64,000 nt of DNA from Multifurca ochricompacta (lineage: Eukaryota > Basidiomycota > Agaricomycetes > Russulales > Russulaceae). Below, in pieces: positions 23,530 through 37,500 of this stretch (position 1 is the first letter of the stretch; each line of letters opens with the position of its first letter). Position numbers and translations under genes: made by a program. A model generated the notes under the pieces. The model was given only the letters and a program-made list of their open reading frames with translations. It ran no database searches and was not told the origin of the DNA. The DNA lies in NCBI GenBank assembly GCA_022496185.1, contig WTXG01000091.1, positions 78,625-142,624 on the forward strand, in the 5' to 3' direction.

Positions 23530-24200
23530 TTGGTTGGCAAACCTTCTCCACATCATCCTTCTCTACAAGCGGTATCAATCACAGGTCACCACTACGCCAC
23601 TCGATGACTTTCAAATGCTATATGTTGGTCTTCATGACCTTGTTCCACCTCTAGTAGTTGCGCGCCGCGGGATGAGAGTTGCTCGAGGTCGAGCTGATCC
23701 CCACCACGCAACGGCGCGGGAGTCGGCTACCGTTTCGTGGACCAGTACACCAACTTACACCTCTGGTCCCTCGATTCCCTCCTCGGCTTCCGTCGCGTGG
23801 TCTACCTCACACGCGACACTCTCGTTCGGCACAATCTTGACGGGCTCTTCCGAACTCCCTTTCTCCCTTTGGCGCGTTCCGGACGTTTACGGTGAACTCG
23901 GGTTTCAAGTCGCACTTTGATGCCCCGCCGTGCTCGTCCTTCACCCAGACGACTCCACATTCGAGATCACCCTCTTCCGCAATCAATGACACGTGTTTCT
24001 CTGCCAAGGATGGCGGAGCACGCGTTCCTCAACGTGTATTTTGGCGCGGACGCCGTGCACCTGCCGTACATGTATAACGCGAACATTGTCGTTCGCGAGC
24101 GGAGCCCCACGCGTTGTGGGATGCGTTGCGCGACAAGATGCGCATCCTGCATTATACGGCTCCTAAAATCTATTCTCCAAGGATGGAAAAGGCATTGTTG
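23530..24200 (+). pseudogene. GT8 (glycogenin-like) glycosyltransferase remnant
   Basis: Segments in different frames spell a family 8 glycosyltransferase that normally moves sugar from a UDP/GDP-sugar. In order: VGYRFVDQYTNLHLWSLDSL (near 23725), GFRRVVYLTRDTLVRHNLDG, RVPDVYG, FTVNSGFKSHFDA, VLVLHPDDSTFEITLF, AEHAFLNVYFGADAVHLPY, MYNANIVVRERSP, and ALWDALRDKMRILHYTAPK (near 24150). Each step needs a frame change, and there is no plausible intron between them. The metal-binding DxD expected after VVYL is replaced by TRD. The N-terminus is not identifiable. The gene lies tail-away from the intact synthetase gene, so its damage is probably real. It could retain transcription but is unlikely to encode an active enzyme. 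Confidence 0.7.
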
Positions 24201-27200
24201 AAGGTGCGACGCCTCGAACGCGCGAATGAAAAAGGCGCGACGCGATCGCCATGGTGTGCATGTTGAGGCTATTGGCTGTTGGAATAGAAGCGTACAATGA
24301 GTTCAGGATGAAGAAACGGTTCACGCTGGGGCAGTGTGATCGATTTTTATGAAACAAAAAAAGGAAAGAGGACTTGGAAGTTACCCAAGCTTGCACCCAC
24401 TCATTCTCACTCGCTCACTTAGAGTTATTTTTTTCTCTCTACTAGTAGATAGATACCAGAATAGACACCACCCCCCATCCGACCCTGAGTGACCAGTCGA
24501 CCTGTACTGTTCGTCGTGGGAAATATTCCCACGTAACGATGACGTAACGATGACGGATTGTTCTGGGGAGGGGGCGCATACATCCATGAAGCTCAAGCTC
24601 AAGCTCAAATGAGGTGCCGAAAACTTGGATTATTTGATGTGATCACACACACACACATACACACACACACCACCCATCAATCAGCAGAACAGAACAGAAC
24701 TTAACCCACCCTACTCTGGCTACTTGGTTTTACGCAATTTATTATTATTAATTAGTACACTCAAAGAAGGAAAGTATATACATATATCAACCGGTCAGCT
24801 CGGTTTAGGTCTACGTTGAAAAATAAGTTTCGTCTACGTAGTGGGCCCAAGCTGGAATTATGAATGTGAGTGTTTGTTGCGCCCCTTGGACCTCCAACCT
24901 ACCCAAGCGAGGAGAGAGGGAGCCCCGAGTGTTTTTTGAACTTGGAGGTTTTCCGTTTGAATCCTTGTACTTGATGTCGTCGACGATGACATCAAGTTAT
25001 TTAGCAGTACCGTTTGACTGGATGACTCTGCCTGTCCTTACTACAAGCATCATGTATGTACCTTTATATACCCGTAGAGAGACCGGTATGAAAACAGTAA
25101 AGGATAAAATTTTGGATGAAAGAGGACCAAACCGAGCAACCGAGCAATAAAGGAGACCAGTGTAAGGTAAGGAATGAACGGGCAAGGGGGCCCCAGAACG
25201 GCGCACAATCCGAATAATTAACCAACCAAGTAAGACGACTAAGCTAATTAAAATTGCTCGCAACCATGCATCAATGTCCGATCCGAAACAAAATCGAATT
25301 AATTAATGTCAAAAAAATATATATATATTATTGTTTGTCAAGAAGACTTGTAAGAAAAGAGAAAGCAAACGCAGTCAAAAAGGTGATGGGTGAACATCTA
25401 GAAACAACAGTTCAAAATCAAAAAAATATATCATTTGGGGAGGGATCCATTATGGATATTGTCAACAATTGTCAACGCTGAAACCACACCAGATTATGAA
25501 CAAAAAAAAAAAAATCGATGATCATCATTTATTCGATTTCCCTCCCACACCCACACCTTTTAATTTATTCATTCCAAAAACAGAAACCAGACATTGGGTC
25601 GAGCGAGATCCTCAGAAACAAGGGTGCGTGCGAGATCGACACCCTAGAGGGGGGATTACTAAGAGGGTATTTTCGCCCACACGCCTGCCCCGCTTCAGTT
25701 AAAGCCCCCCGTCGGAGGCAGGGGGTGCGCTAAAGTGAAACAGGGTAAAAAGTAAAATGTGAGATGGGGCGAGTCTGCCGAAAGGAGGATAATTAGGGGA
25801 GCGGGGGGGGGGGGCAAAAACCGTCCCTCGTTCGGCCATACCATTTATCACCCAGTCAAGGAGAGTCCACTGCTCTCATCTTCGGGACGTGGGTACATAC
25901 ACATATACTCACCACATAACCCACCTTCCCCCCCTTTTTTCTACCTCTTACCTTTTTTGCGCATACATATATTGGGATACATGGGATAATTTTATTTGAA
26001 AAAAAGGCAAGGGTGACTGCCTGAGACTCTTCTCGGAGGAGTACCTGAGCCTGAGATGATGGGTACCGCTAGGCTTGGCACAGAACAACGGACCTTGTAA
26101 GATGAAATAGTTTCGAACAGAATGTAAGTTCCGGGGACGAAGAGCCATACAGTTCAACCTAACCGCGTGCGCGTGTTAACCCACGTTTGAATGGAAAGGG
26201 AAAGGGGGGATGGGCATAGCCAGATGAGCTGGCCGATACAGAGAGACCGCCTCCGAGTACGGGGGGGGGATCAGATCGATGAGATGGTGGCAGGCTCCCT
26301 CTGCCTGTGATTCATTTTTCATCCCCACTTATCCCCAACGAGACAGAACCAGCTAGAGGAAACGGAGGAAGGGATGAGAGGCCCTCTAGTATTGAAAGCA
26401 TGCCGCCTATGCCGAAATGTATTGGTTTTACTCGATTTATCTGAGCGCAGACGAAATCGATGGATCACTATGAAATTCGTAGGGATCGATATTTCATCAC
26501 AGGTGCAGGTGCTGTAACCCCAAAATAAAACCTTTACAATCTTCTCTGACAACGTCAGATGGTTTCTCACAAAAATTAGGAAGAAACGTATCGAACCCTT
26601 CGAGGTGTCGTCTTAGTAGGACCAAACTTGAACAAGCACAGATCGGAGAGACCGGGACTCCGAGTTCGCGAGACCCCGCCACCTTCTGATGACAGCTAGA
26701 GTTTCCAAATACAACGTATACGGAACATTGGGGAGGGGCTAGGCTAACCCGAGTACGACAATAGAAGAGCGTGAGGGGTTTCTGGGGGGGGGGGAAGTGG
26801 CGGGTGGCGGATCCAAGTGCGGTGCTCAATTCAGATTTACGCAGTCAGTCGCCGATAGTAAACGAGATGTGTAGAACCTTCAAGCAGAAGGCAGCAACAA
26901 CAGCAATAACGGCTGCCCGTGCTACCATCCTTTCCTAGCCGTGTATTTGATTTTCACTCCTTTGGGGGGGGCTGGGCTGGGATACCTGAAACGCCCCTGC
27001 ATTTCCATATATCCCGACCGAATTGTTTCGAAGGGCATCGCAACCCCTACTTCGCTGTGATAAATAAAAATAAAAATAAAAATAAAGAAGGCGACTCAGA
27101 ATCGAGACCTGCGGCAGTTTCCCAAGTGGCACAGTTATCGATCCTTTTCGGAGCGCCGAGAAGCGAGAATCTTGAAAAAAAAAAAAGGCCCGATTTGAGT

Positions 27201-30200
27201 CGAGACAATCCCCTCCCCCCCCCCACACACACACCGTGCAATTTGAAACGACGGTATTTTCCATACAAACGAGTACCCAAATGCAGTGTTTTTTTTCGGT
27301 AAACGATGAGGGTGGTTACTGTCCAAAGGAGAAGCGCGCGTGGTAGAGTGCTGTACCATAAACATTTATCGTTAGAAGCGTTTTTTTTTTTTTTTTTGTC
27401 TTAGTTGGCCCCTGTTGGCAGTGAACTTGGCAGCCAGAGATCAAAAAAAAAAAAGCTCCACTTTAGAGAGAGGGGCCCAAGAAGCAGAACGTATAAAACA
27501 CTAGCTAGTAGTGGTATTGAAAAAGAAAAGAAAAAAAAAAGGGGAGGGGGGGGGCGGGGGGTTTCAAGAGCGACCTGCCAGCAGCGGTGCGGCTATCAAC
27601 GCGACACAGCCACAGCCAGCCTTTTGACCCTTGCTGTGATTTCCGGTCCGGGATCCGGGTGTTACCGACGTTGCTCTTGGTGGTCCTACCACACCCTACA
27701 ATCAGTAGATCGTTCAGAGCAACAGCCATACCAGGCCCCCCAGGAAAAAAAACCAAAGGACAGAAAAATAAATAATCCCCCAAGTCAGATTTTTGTGTCA
27801 ACCGAAAAAGCCTTGTATTTTGACTACCCAAAAAAAACAAATAAAAAACAAACTCTGCCCTTGCTATGTATTGTCCACTCCACAGTTTACAAATTTGACG
27901 AACGAACGACGCGATTTGTCTTGCTTGGCCCGTTTAAATAATATATGCAATCGATGGAACGGGAAATAAGAAAAAAGAAAAAAAGATACAAGTCCGATAG
28001 GTTGATACTAAAAAGAAAATCAAATTAATACAACAATAAACCCTGTGCTGCTTGCATCGCCCCAAAGTTACCACAACAACAACAATTGGCCATGGGGACG
28101 GCAAATCCATGTACACAATTACAATGCACACCGGCCCAAGCATGCATGGATGCAAGCATCATCGCACGCAAGCAACATCCGGTAACGTTTTATCCTCACT
28201 GACTGAGCGATAAACCCAACATATTTTTTCGTGTTGTTTTCTTTTTCTTTTTGTTCTTTTTAGTTTTAGTTTTTTGTAAGCGAGTGCCAGTCACGGATCA
28301 CGGCTCATATATATATATATTATATATATTTTAAGAGTTTGAGAGAGATGGCGAACCCCGAGGCAGAGGCTGTGCAAAAAGCTGTCCCTTGTCCTTATCC
28401 TTGCCCTTGTCTTGTCCGTGTTCCATTATCCGTGAACCTGATAGACCAGAACAGGTCCGTGCCTGCCTGTATTACCTTATCCATTGGCGACCACAAACCA
28501 TTTCTTCCCGTTCCTCGCGCAGTAGCGTCTATCTTGTGGAAAGGAACGGGTTCTCCCGGCGACATGATGGTGGAATATACATCGCACGCACACATCGCAC
28601 CACAGCTCCATCGGAAACGGGGAGGGGGAAGTATGAAACGGGCATGATCGCGCATCAATCACCAGGGCAATTAGGAAAAGTTGAAAAGAAAGAGAGAGAG
28701 ATAGAGAATAGAGAGAGAGGATCGATGCATACATCCCGAAAAGGAACGGAAGAAGAAAAAATCAATAAATCAATAAACATAAAGGACAATGGATGCAATA
28801 AGGATTCATTTAGCGGTGCATATATGCGCACGCATTGTCCTTGTTTCTTTGCTACGTAGAGTGGGGAGGGGTTTGGTTTCTAGAAAAGAATAAAGGAATG
28901 TGAGTCATACCTAGATCCGCGTTGGGTTCATGAAAATGTGGGATTGAACACGAGTGCGTGCCCCCTTTAGATACCGACGTCCCCGAGCCTTGTAAGCCAA
29001 TGGAAAAAAAAAAAAAAGAGAAAAAGAGAAAGCGAGTGAGGATAGAGCCGATTCGGAGAGAAAGGAAAACGCCGAAAAGGATGCCAATACTAATACCAAT
29101 ACTAATAGAACAGAAGAGAAGACGAAGAAGGCGCGTTGGGTACCTATGCCCGATGCATGTAAAGCTGCTGCTCCTGCTGCTGCTGCCCAGGTCATCCGTC
29201 TCTCACGTGCGTATTTCGGCGCGATCCGAGTCGAGACGCGCGTTCGCCCCCAGCGGGCTCCATTCTGTCTGTCAATAAAATAAAAAATAAAAAATAAAAA
29301 AAGGAAAGAAGGGTTCAAGGGTCAAGGGCAACCCGTGTGGGCGCGATCACGACATCGCAAAAACCATTTCACTTCTCGATCTCACAACCGCGTCGTCAGT
29401 AGAGTAGAGAGACACACAAAGAAAGAAAGTCCCCCCGCTTCTTCATTCTTAGACACACAGGAATCTGAGCCCTTTTTTTTTAAAAAAAAAAAAATTTATT
29501 TATTTTTGTTTGCCACAGCCACGCAGGGTATACCAACCAAACCATCCAAAACTTTTTGTTCCGTTCGCCCACTCCAGTTTCGGCATGCATGCGCAATAAG
29601 TTGAAAGATATAAAGATGGGAGGGGAGACAGTTTGGGGAGGGGGGGGCGGGGTTAGTTTGGCAAATCGGTCCTATCACTATCCAGCGTCAAAATTTGAAA
29701 ATTGATCGGGGGGGGCGGAGACGCAGTGTCAGTCAAAGACGCCACAGAGTCTGACACCTACGAGAGAGGAAGAAGAATATGCATATATACATACATAAAT
29801 AAGAGATAAAATTAAATTAAATTAAAGAGAGAAAAAAAAAAGATTGAATTGGGTTAAAAAAAAAAAAAAGAAACCTAACTTCCACCAGAACGGAATGGGG
29901 TTACGCCCTGTCACGGCAGTTTCAACTTTTAAGGTAAGGCAGGCATGGCATGGGCGGGTAGGTAAGGGACCACCTCCCAAGTCACAATGACGCGCGAATG
30001 GCAAAGAGAAACCCGTCCCGATTCAAACACATTCTTGCACAGCGTCATGACTTGGAGGGGCCTCGGCTTACACGTGTACCCCCTCGTCATTAAAAGATAG
30101 TTTTAATTTTGAGACGATGCCGATGCCTACTGAGGACAATAAATAAATATATATATTGGGTGAGCAGAGCAAGAGCGCACAATTCGGGTCAAAGGGATAC

Positions 30201-30861
30201 CCGGACCGCTTAAAACAGACTTGCTATATTTGGTAGAGGTAATTCCTTTGCTGCCAAGATGTTTTGACACTGTTTGTCTGTGTCCGTTCCTTTCGTAGTT
30301 TTATGATGAAAGTTTTCTTTTTTTTGAAAGTACTACGTGAAGAATCCCCGTCATTGATATTTGTGTTGTATGTTTATGGTTATGATGTGCGTAATGTGTC
30401 CGTTACCGTAACAAATATCCCAAACCCAAAGTATAAGCAAGCGTAAAGCGAACATCTATCTAAGAAAAACGGTCGCTAAAGTCGGGCATCACGATAGTGA
30501 GGCGACAGCGGGTAAGAAAGTAGGTTTCAAAAGAGGGGTGGGCGGCATAGATAAGCGAATAGTGTTACGAATAGAAAAGGGAGAGGAGAGAAGAGTGTAT
30601 GGCGTCCGTGATCGCGTCAAGAAAGCAGTCTGGCGAATAAGAGGGCTGGGGATAATGTACGAATATGTGACGTTGAGGCGATCGATGCAATGAGAGAATT
30701 ATATGATGAGGGTGGGCGGGGGTGGGAATGATGCGCGTAGATGTACAATACTTGAACCGGTGACGGTTTATTGGCAAATATCAAATAATACACTTCTTCT
30801 TTTACTGTCTTCAAGATGATGGTGGTGGGCGATAGCGGCGGGGGCGACCATAATGCAACCT
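24201..30861. other. Gene-empty, homopolymer- and microsatellite-rich stretch
   Basis: About 6.6 kb with no supportable gene on either strand. It holds CA repeats (24640-24672), a G run at 25804-25814, AAAAT repeats (27061-27086), A, T and G homopolymers of 8-15 bases (for example 27174-27186, 27381-27397, 27529-27552), and an alternating AT tract at 28307-28331. Open stretches are rich in Lys/Arg or Pro/Phe only because of these runs. Confidence 0.6.
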
Positions 30862-31595
30862 TCAGTGAACGACAACGTCCCAAACGTCGTCCTTCGACTG
30901 AGCACGTATGAGGCCGTGAGCGCGAGTGTAACCGCCCAAAAAGTCGACACGTCGGAGTCCTTTCCCTCGCTGAGCCGGATCCGTGCCGACGCGCCGCTCG
31001 AACGCCTGGAAAATTTCCGCCTTCCTTGCCTTGTTCATAGCATTATATTCGTCTGCCTTGACCGCGGTGCGGAGATGAAAGTAGACAGAGGTGAGAACGT
31101 CCGAGACGGTGACGATGGCGTTCCCTGGTGAGAGACCGAGGTCGGGTCGAACGGTAAAGAGCCAGGGAAGACCACCAACGCGAAGGGAAAGAGAGGGGAG
31201 TGGGGGGCTGGATGCGGGAGTGGCGAGAATGGCAGGTGACAAGCGTAGGTTGGATTGAGTTGGGTGATGACGCATGTCGTACTGCAAGCTTGGCGCAGCA
31301 AGTGCGGGATGGAGGTATACACCGGGAGTAAGAGGTGCTGGGGGGATGAAGGGGAGAGCGTGTGGTTGGGGATGGGGGAAGGGGTGTAGACACGGGGATG
31401 AGGCGGAGAGGGATATGATGAGATTGAGGCGTGAGAGTGAGCCGGCGATGAGAATGCCACGTCAGGGAGAGGTGGTGGTGTTGACGGCCCAGGTGATGGG
31501 GCGAGCGAGGATGTTGAAGATGCTGGGGACGGGATGGAGCGCACCTCAGCGACGGGGTTGTCGTTGAAACGAGCGCGACGCTCTTTGGTGGACAT
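30862..31595 (-). CDS. DUF6699-type protein, paralogue 1
   Basis: A minus-strand gene with the start at 31595 (MSTKERRARFNDNPVAEVRS), then a Pro/Ser-rich disordered region and a C-terminal conserved domain (about residues 90-243). The domain contains LHPALAAPSLQYDMRHHPTQ, LRLSPAILA, LPSLSLRVGGLPWLFTVRPD, NAIVTVSDVLTSVYFHLRTA, FERRVGTDPAQRGKGLRRVD and FLGGYTRAHGL. These match the layout of the fungal DUF6699 family: an early LHP block, then (I/V)TVxDVL, then RR(V/I)DxL. The frame moves by one base within the C-rich tract near 31345, where PSSPQ must become PFIPPAPLTPG; a missing C would explain it. The function is unknown. The gene stands alone inside a long gene-empty region. Confidence 0.75.
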
Positions 31596-34500
31596 GGCTA
31601 ACTGTATACGGAAGTGGTTGTGGATGTTCTAGTGGATATGAAGTGGGAGAGGAGTAACGAGTTTGAGATTGAAGAGTTGTCTAACGGAAGTTGGGGTTGA
31701 GGAAAGATAGTGAGTAGAGGTAGGATGAGGGGAAGTTAAATAAGAATGAAGGGGGAGGACAGCGCAGTTGTTTGATGGAAGAGAGCGTCTATAAGAGAAG
31801 AAGAAGGGAAAAGGGAAAATATAATATAAATTAAAATAAAAGTCACGGTTCTCAGGTTGCTATACATGAGCGGGCAGAAACCAACAACTAGGCGTCTCTC
31901 AATAAATTCAAATTTTACTCTTAACCGGAGTAATCCCGAATCATTCACAGTCGATCTCTTTCATTTGAGGCCGTGTTAAAGACCCCCTCCTCCCCTTGAA
32001 CCGCGTGTTCGGCTTGGTTTTTTGGGCTAAAATGGTCTCGCGTGCTCATCCGGTCATTCTACTGTCCGTAACCCAGAAAAATCTCAGCGACCCGGATTTT
32101 TCGATCCACACTTCCCACGGTTAGAAGGGGGAGGAGGGGGGGGTATAGTCTCTTTCTTATCTGTCAATGTCAATTGACATTGAATATCACCCCCCTCCCC
32201 CGACGCCAAAAATCCGTATATGACACAGCCCCGCGACCCCGTCCCCCGTCCCCTTTGGAGCACCGCCTTTCCCGGGACCTTGTCTTTATTCTTTTCCTTC
32301 TCTCCTTTCCTTTCTATTCGTACCTTCCATGGAGCCCTAGGAGCGCTATCCTTGGGTGACACCTTATGACTCCCTTTTTTTTTTGCAAATTGAAGAGGGG
32401 AGGGGGGTGGCGGGGTGGCGGGCCCGTCGCATGCCTCGTTTTACGACGTTCACCTCATGTCCCATGTCCATGTTTCACAATACCATACAGTCTTTCCTGG
32501 TGGTGACACTTGGTCCCCATCTCAAGACGTTCGTTCTAAGGATACTACATATAGTGGGTGGCGAACTACCGCTCTCGGGACCCGACCCGACGCGATCTCC
32601 CGCAAGATCCATGTGAGGTGGTATCGCCACGTAAGTGCGTTGATTCTATACGTGGTCTTAGGGTATATCTAAGTATCTAACGTATCGAACTAACAAGCAA
32701 CAACAACAACAACAACAACAATTCTAGGGGTCCAGGATTTACGGAAGCTGTTAGGCGGCTCTGACAATGCGCAGATCCTTGTCCGCAATCCGCAATGTAA
32801 ATTAATCGCAGTTTCAGCGTTTCACTGCCACTGCGCCGCGACCAACCACTTTACACACTCAGGGACTCAACTACTCGTCGGGTCCAGACTCGAGGGTCTG
32901 CTTTTGGGTCACGTGCATCTGTCACTTTCGGTTACCATATTATTATCATCCCCCTCCCCCTTTTGAAACGCCATCGCATTGCTATGCGACCACAATCCCG
33001 TCGCACCGCCCACGGCCTTCACAGGTGGCTAGCAAACTATTCTCTACCCGTGACGGGCGCGCAACGTGATAGCTAAGTACCCCAATTGATCTAGTTAAAG
33101 GTAACAACGTATCAGAGGGATATTTGATTCCCCACAAGGATTGATTACCATTCATCCGCAGTCTGCTTTAGAGCCGTTTCTTAGTCTGTCCCTCCCTGCC
33201 AAAACAAGGGGTGTCGGACGACTCTGCATCTGGACGTATCCCCATATGTTCCAGCCTTTAGCTTCTGTGGCTTCCATCCCACCCCCCCCCCCCCCCACCC
33301 GCTCCTTCTCGCGGCAATGGGAGATTGGCTCGTTCGCCCCACATTCTGCGCTCATTTATTTTGGCCTGCATGGAAACCCAACGATTGAATATCGTCAAGC
33401 TACGCCACCCATCGCCTTCTCTCCGGCCGCTCGGCGGCGATCAAAGCGGCGGTTCCGGGGCCTCCGCGGTCACCTGAGGGACTTATGGGGGTCGTTAATG
33501 CACTTCCTATCCTTTTCCTTGTTGCTGACCAAAGACGATTTCGATCAACCCGAGTGGTTGGGTCAGCAGCTTCTCGACCGACAAGGACCTGGAACTGTTT
33601 TCTAACCTTGGCCCCTCATTCCGCCCCACCCCCGCTCGAACCGTCGTTCCTTGCCTTTCGGAAGTATCATGTGTCTAGGACACCGGTTATTGAACCTTGA
33701 GTCTGAAACGTTACAAGTAAGACTTTTGAACGAGGCCTATTCGTCTCCCTCTGGTGGCGGGATCAATCGGGACCAGTCTCAGCTAGCACCGGTTCACACG
33801 TCGTTAGGTACAAACCCCGCCTCGACGAGAGAGAGAGAGAGAGTAATCAACGCCGTCCTGCTTCCTTCAAGTCTCTGCTATCCAAATAAGTCGAGCCGCA
33901 TCGTTTTAGTTCGCCACTCTAAGTCCCCCCCCCTCCCCACGCTTCGGGTTCGAAGCTCTAACAATCCAAAAAGAGTGGTCTTCTATTCGTGTTCCTGTGT
34001 TAAATCTGCTCTTCTTTTTTTGCTATCGAGTGGACCCTGCACAGCTCCGGAAATTGTCAACGGATTCAGCAATACAGCATAGGAAACCGAGCAAGTCCAC
34101 CGCATAGCACTTCTACTGGTCCCCCTCCTCCCCGCTTCCCTCTTTATTTTATTTTTTTCTTCCTTTCTCTGACACTTGGAAGCCACGTCTCGCGGAGTTT
34201 CAGCGACAAATTTGTTCTTTTTATTTTCAAACTCAATCGGGCGTGTGGATGCAGGCGTGGGCGCAGGCGCAAGTTGGAGAAATGGAGCACTGCAGTCTTT
34301 CATCGCCGGCCGTCTGGATCGTTATCGATTGTGGCAAGAAAAGGAGAGAGGGCATGCGAATGTTTAGTGCCATCACTGGAAGAAGGCGAACGCGATCCAC
34401 TCATATGCGGTGGAATGATGGGCATGGTGATCTATGAACGCGGTTGCAATAAATCACCCTGCATGGGCTTTGCTGTGTCCTTAACCCTACACGGCCGCTT

Positions 34501-37500
34501 ACTATGCATAATGTAACTTCATTTCTCTTTTCTTTTGTCGTTCGTTGTTATTGTCATTGTTATTGTTGTTGTTGTCGTCGTCTTACCAACTTTGTTCATT
34601 CGTTACGGTCCGTCCCGCGACTGTTCACATATGATCATGCCCAATAGCTCAGCGACCTCGTGTTTTCCCTTTTTTTTTTATTTTTAAAAAAAAAGAAACA
34701 TTTTGACGGAACCTCCATCGTTGCGAGTGCGGTGTTCCACTACAGCTACGGCGCTGAACGAGCTCCATGATCCATGCATCACGGCTGTGCATTTTATAAC
34801 TTCTTGTTTTAGCACAGAACATGCCTCTCGACAGGTGTTCTCTGTCTGTCGTTAACTTTCATTTTATTATTTACTAACAAAGAAAGCTCGGAACTATTTT
34901 AATAGAGTCCCACGCACGTGAATAATTAGTTTTTGGCAATACACATACGTCAGAGTTCAGTTATGACGCGACCAACGTTCACATGAGTCGGCTCTTCCCA
35001 CCCCCCCTCCTCCTCCTCCTCCTCCCTCTCCTTGGGCACTCTGACGACAAGAAAGTGGCTAGTGATCTTCTTTGAACCAGGAGGGGAACTGGTCAATCCC
35101 AGAGGGAGGGGGAGGGGGATAGGAATGAATGTTGTATATTATAAAGTAAGTAATTATGAATGACAGTTATATCGGAACTTTCAACCCGGCCCCGACCACG
35201 TTTTTTTCTTTTCCGTGTGGGCTTGCTTAAGTAAAACGTGTTTACTACCTCGCAAGCGAGCAAGGATTATTTAGCATTTAGCATTTTTTTTTTTTGGGTT
35301 CCCTGTCGTTTCCAAGGATGGGATGGGATGGGATGAATGGAATAATCGTAAGGAAACGTTAACTGTACTGCACACACACACACCACACACGTCATAGCCC
35401 GCCATGCGTGAACAGCTTTTTTTTTCTCCGTATGAGAATTGTCACATGCGCTCGCTCCTCCACGGGTACGGGTAACGGTAACGGATACGGGGTATGCACC
35501 CCGACAATTGTTTTTTTTTTTTCGAGTTACTGAGTACTCGGACTCAGGCTGTAGTAATGATTGATGATTATGATAATGAAATGATGATTTTGATGATGGT
35601 GGTGTTTGGTGCTTTTAGTGGTGATCGCAAGGATGTTTTTGTTTCCCCTCCCTCCCGCCAACAACAACAATGTCCCTCCCTTCCTTCCGTTGTTGCTTCT
35701 ATTATTAACTTACCTATTTGTTATTTCGAATTTACAAGCAGAGGAGGCAGAGCGGAACCTATGCGCCACGCCACGCCGCGGTGGAGAAAAAAAAAAAAAA
35801 AGAAAGAAAACAGTAGAGAAAGATAAAAAGATAAGAATGTTACGTCAAGTGTTGAAGTTGAAGAGGAGATGGTGAGAAGCGGGGGCAGGAGTAGTCCGAA
35901 CTGTCGTTGTGTCATCAATCAATCATGATGGTGACTATGACAGGTGTCATCATATCTCATATCCAATCCACCAATCCCTCACCCCCACCTCCACCCTTTC
36001 CATTAGTTCTCATTCATGTTCTTAGTTCCATGTGGCGTGGCTTAACTCAGCTCCATCATCAACAATGCAATTCCAAAAATAAACGCCACGTGCGCTCCAA
36101 CTCAACGTCCATCATGATCAGTGGCCCTGCACTGTACTGTACTGTACTGTACTTGTACTGTGTTTTTTTGTACAAGGTTTGTGATTTTGATTTTGTAATG
36201 CTGCACATACGCACACGCACCACACTTTCTTATCCTTCTTTATTCTTCTTCTGAACTTTATACTATACGATACTAGCGTTCTTCCTGTATGGGTCAGGCA
36301 GACCAAAGGTTAGAGTTTCTTATTGGTATTGAAACTTTCCACGTCCCAGGGACTTCTCATCTGTGCGTCTCTCCATGGTTATAGTTTCAAAACTCGGAAT
36401 CTAGATCTGAATACCCTGCACTTCTTATCTGGGCGGCTCATTGGGGGGGGGGGGTGGTGGTGGTGTGTGAGTGTTTTTCATGTGCCTTGCTTCAGCCGTG
36501 CTTCTGCCAGGCCACGAGTCACAACAAAAGCAACAACCCATAACAACGGCAATGGCAACAATAGCGGCATCGGCATCGTCGGCGTCGGCGTCGGGGGCGG
36601 TTGCTTCCTGCCAGGCGCCAAGTGCGTCATCGTGATCGGTGGCCTTTTGGCCTTTTTTGACTCCTCGACCAGGCGTCTGTCTTGTGTCCGTCCGCGATAT
36701 CGCAAGCGAGAAGAAGCGACGCCTCGACAGGTGATTAGTGCCGGAACCTTTGAGTTCGAGTCGTCTTACTTACTTCGTCCTTGAGAGAGATAGTAGCTTC
36801 GGAAATCATTTCGTAAACCGAGAGGGGTTCTAGCCCCTGGTTGCTTATCCACACACAATCGAATCGACTGGCGTCCCCACGCTGTTTGCACGAGGAACCC
36901 CCTTTTGCCTTGTCTTCGTCATTCCCACTAAGACTGGGCTGTGAAGTTGATAATAATATCTACTTTGGACTCGTGTCGCTTATCGTTCCCTTTTGTGGAA
37001 GGTTGCGCCTGCGTCCACGAGATGGCATCATCATTCCTCTCTCTCTCTTTTTTTTTTCTAATCTTGTGCCTGTCCTGTCCCTCTCTAAGCGCAGGGACCC
37101 CCCTCCCCCCCCCCATCACAAGAACTCTGCCTCCGTGTTTCCGTGTTATCGCTTTTATTTTAATTTTTTGCGAACGTAATGACACCTTCCATGGGGTGTA
37201 ATCATTTTCACTATCTGGCCGGCGGTTCTATCCCATTCGAAGCCATGCCTCGTGGGGCCGCTCCACCTACTGTCCGCTCCCGCCGAGGGGTGCACGATAC
37301 GTACCTGTGCTATGTATGTGATGTCGATAAGCCGTGGCACTTTGGAAAGTGGCGACGGGCTAGACCTTCGCGGACCGAAGAGATTAGCAGTAAGGGTGGG
37401 TTTGGGGACGAGCGCTCACCTCAGATTGGGCTTAGAGGTGAGTGTGCATCCATGCTACATGAATGGGGATTCTTACAGGTGTCCCTGCAATAGACAACAT

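Noticed and set aside
28958..29278. Lys/Arg-rich and Leu-rich open frame on +
   Set aside because: Composition is produced by A-rich and CTG repeats; there is no domain, no plausible start context and no continuing exon.
33930..33970. tRNA B-box-like gggttcgaagctc
   Set aside because: No matching A box, acceptor stem or anticodon arm can be folded around it; similar B-box-like strings near 36752 and 49243 also failed.
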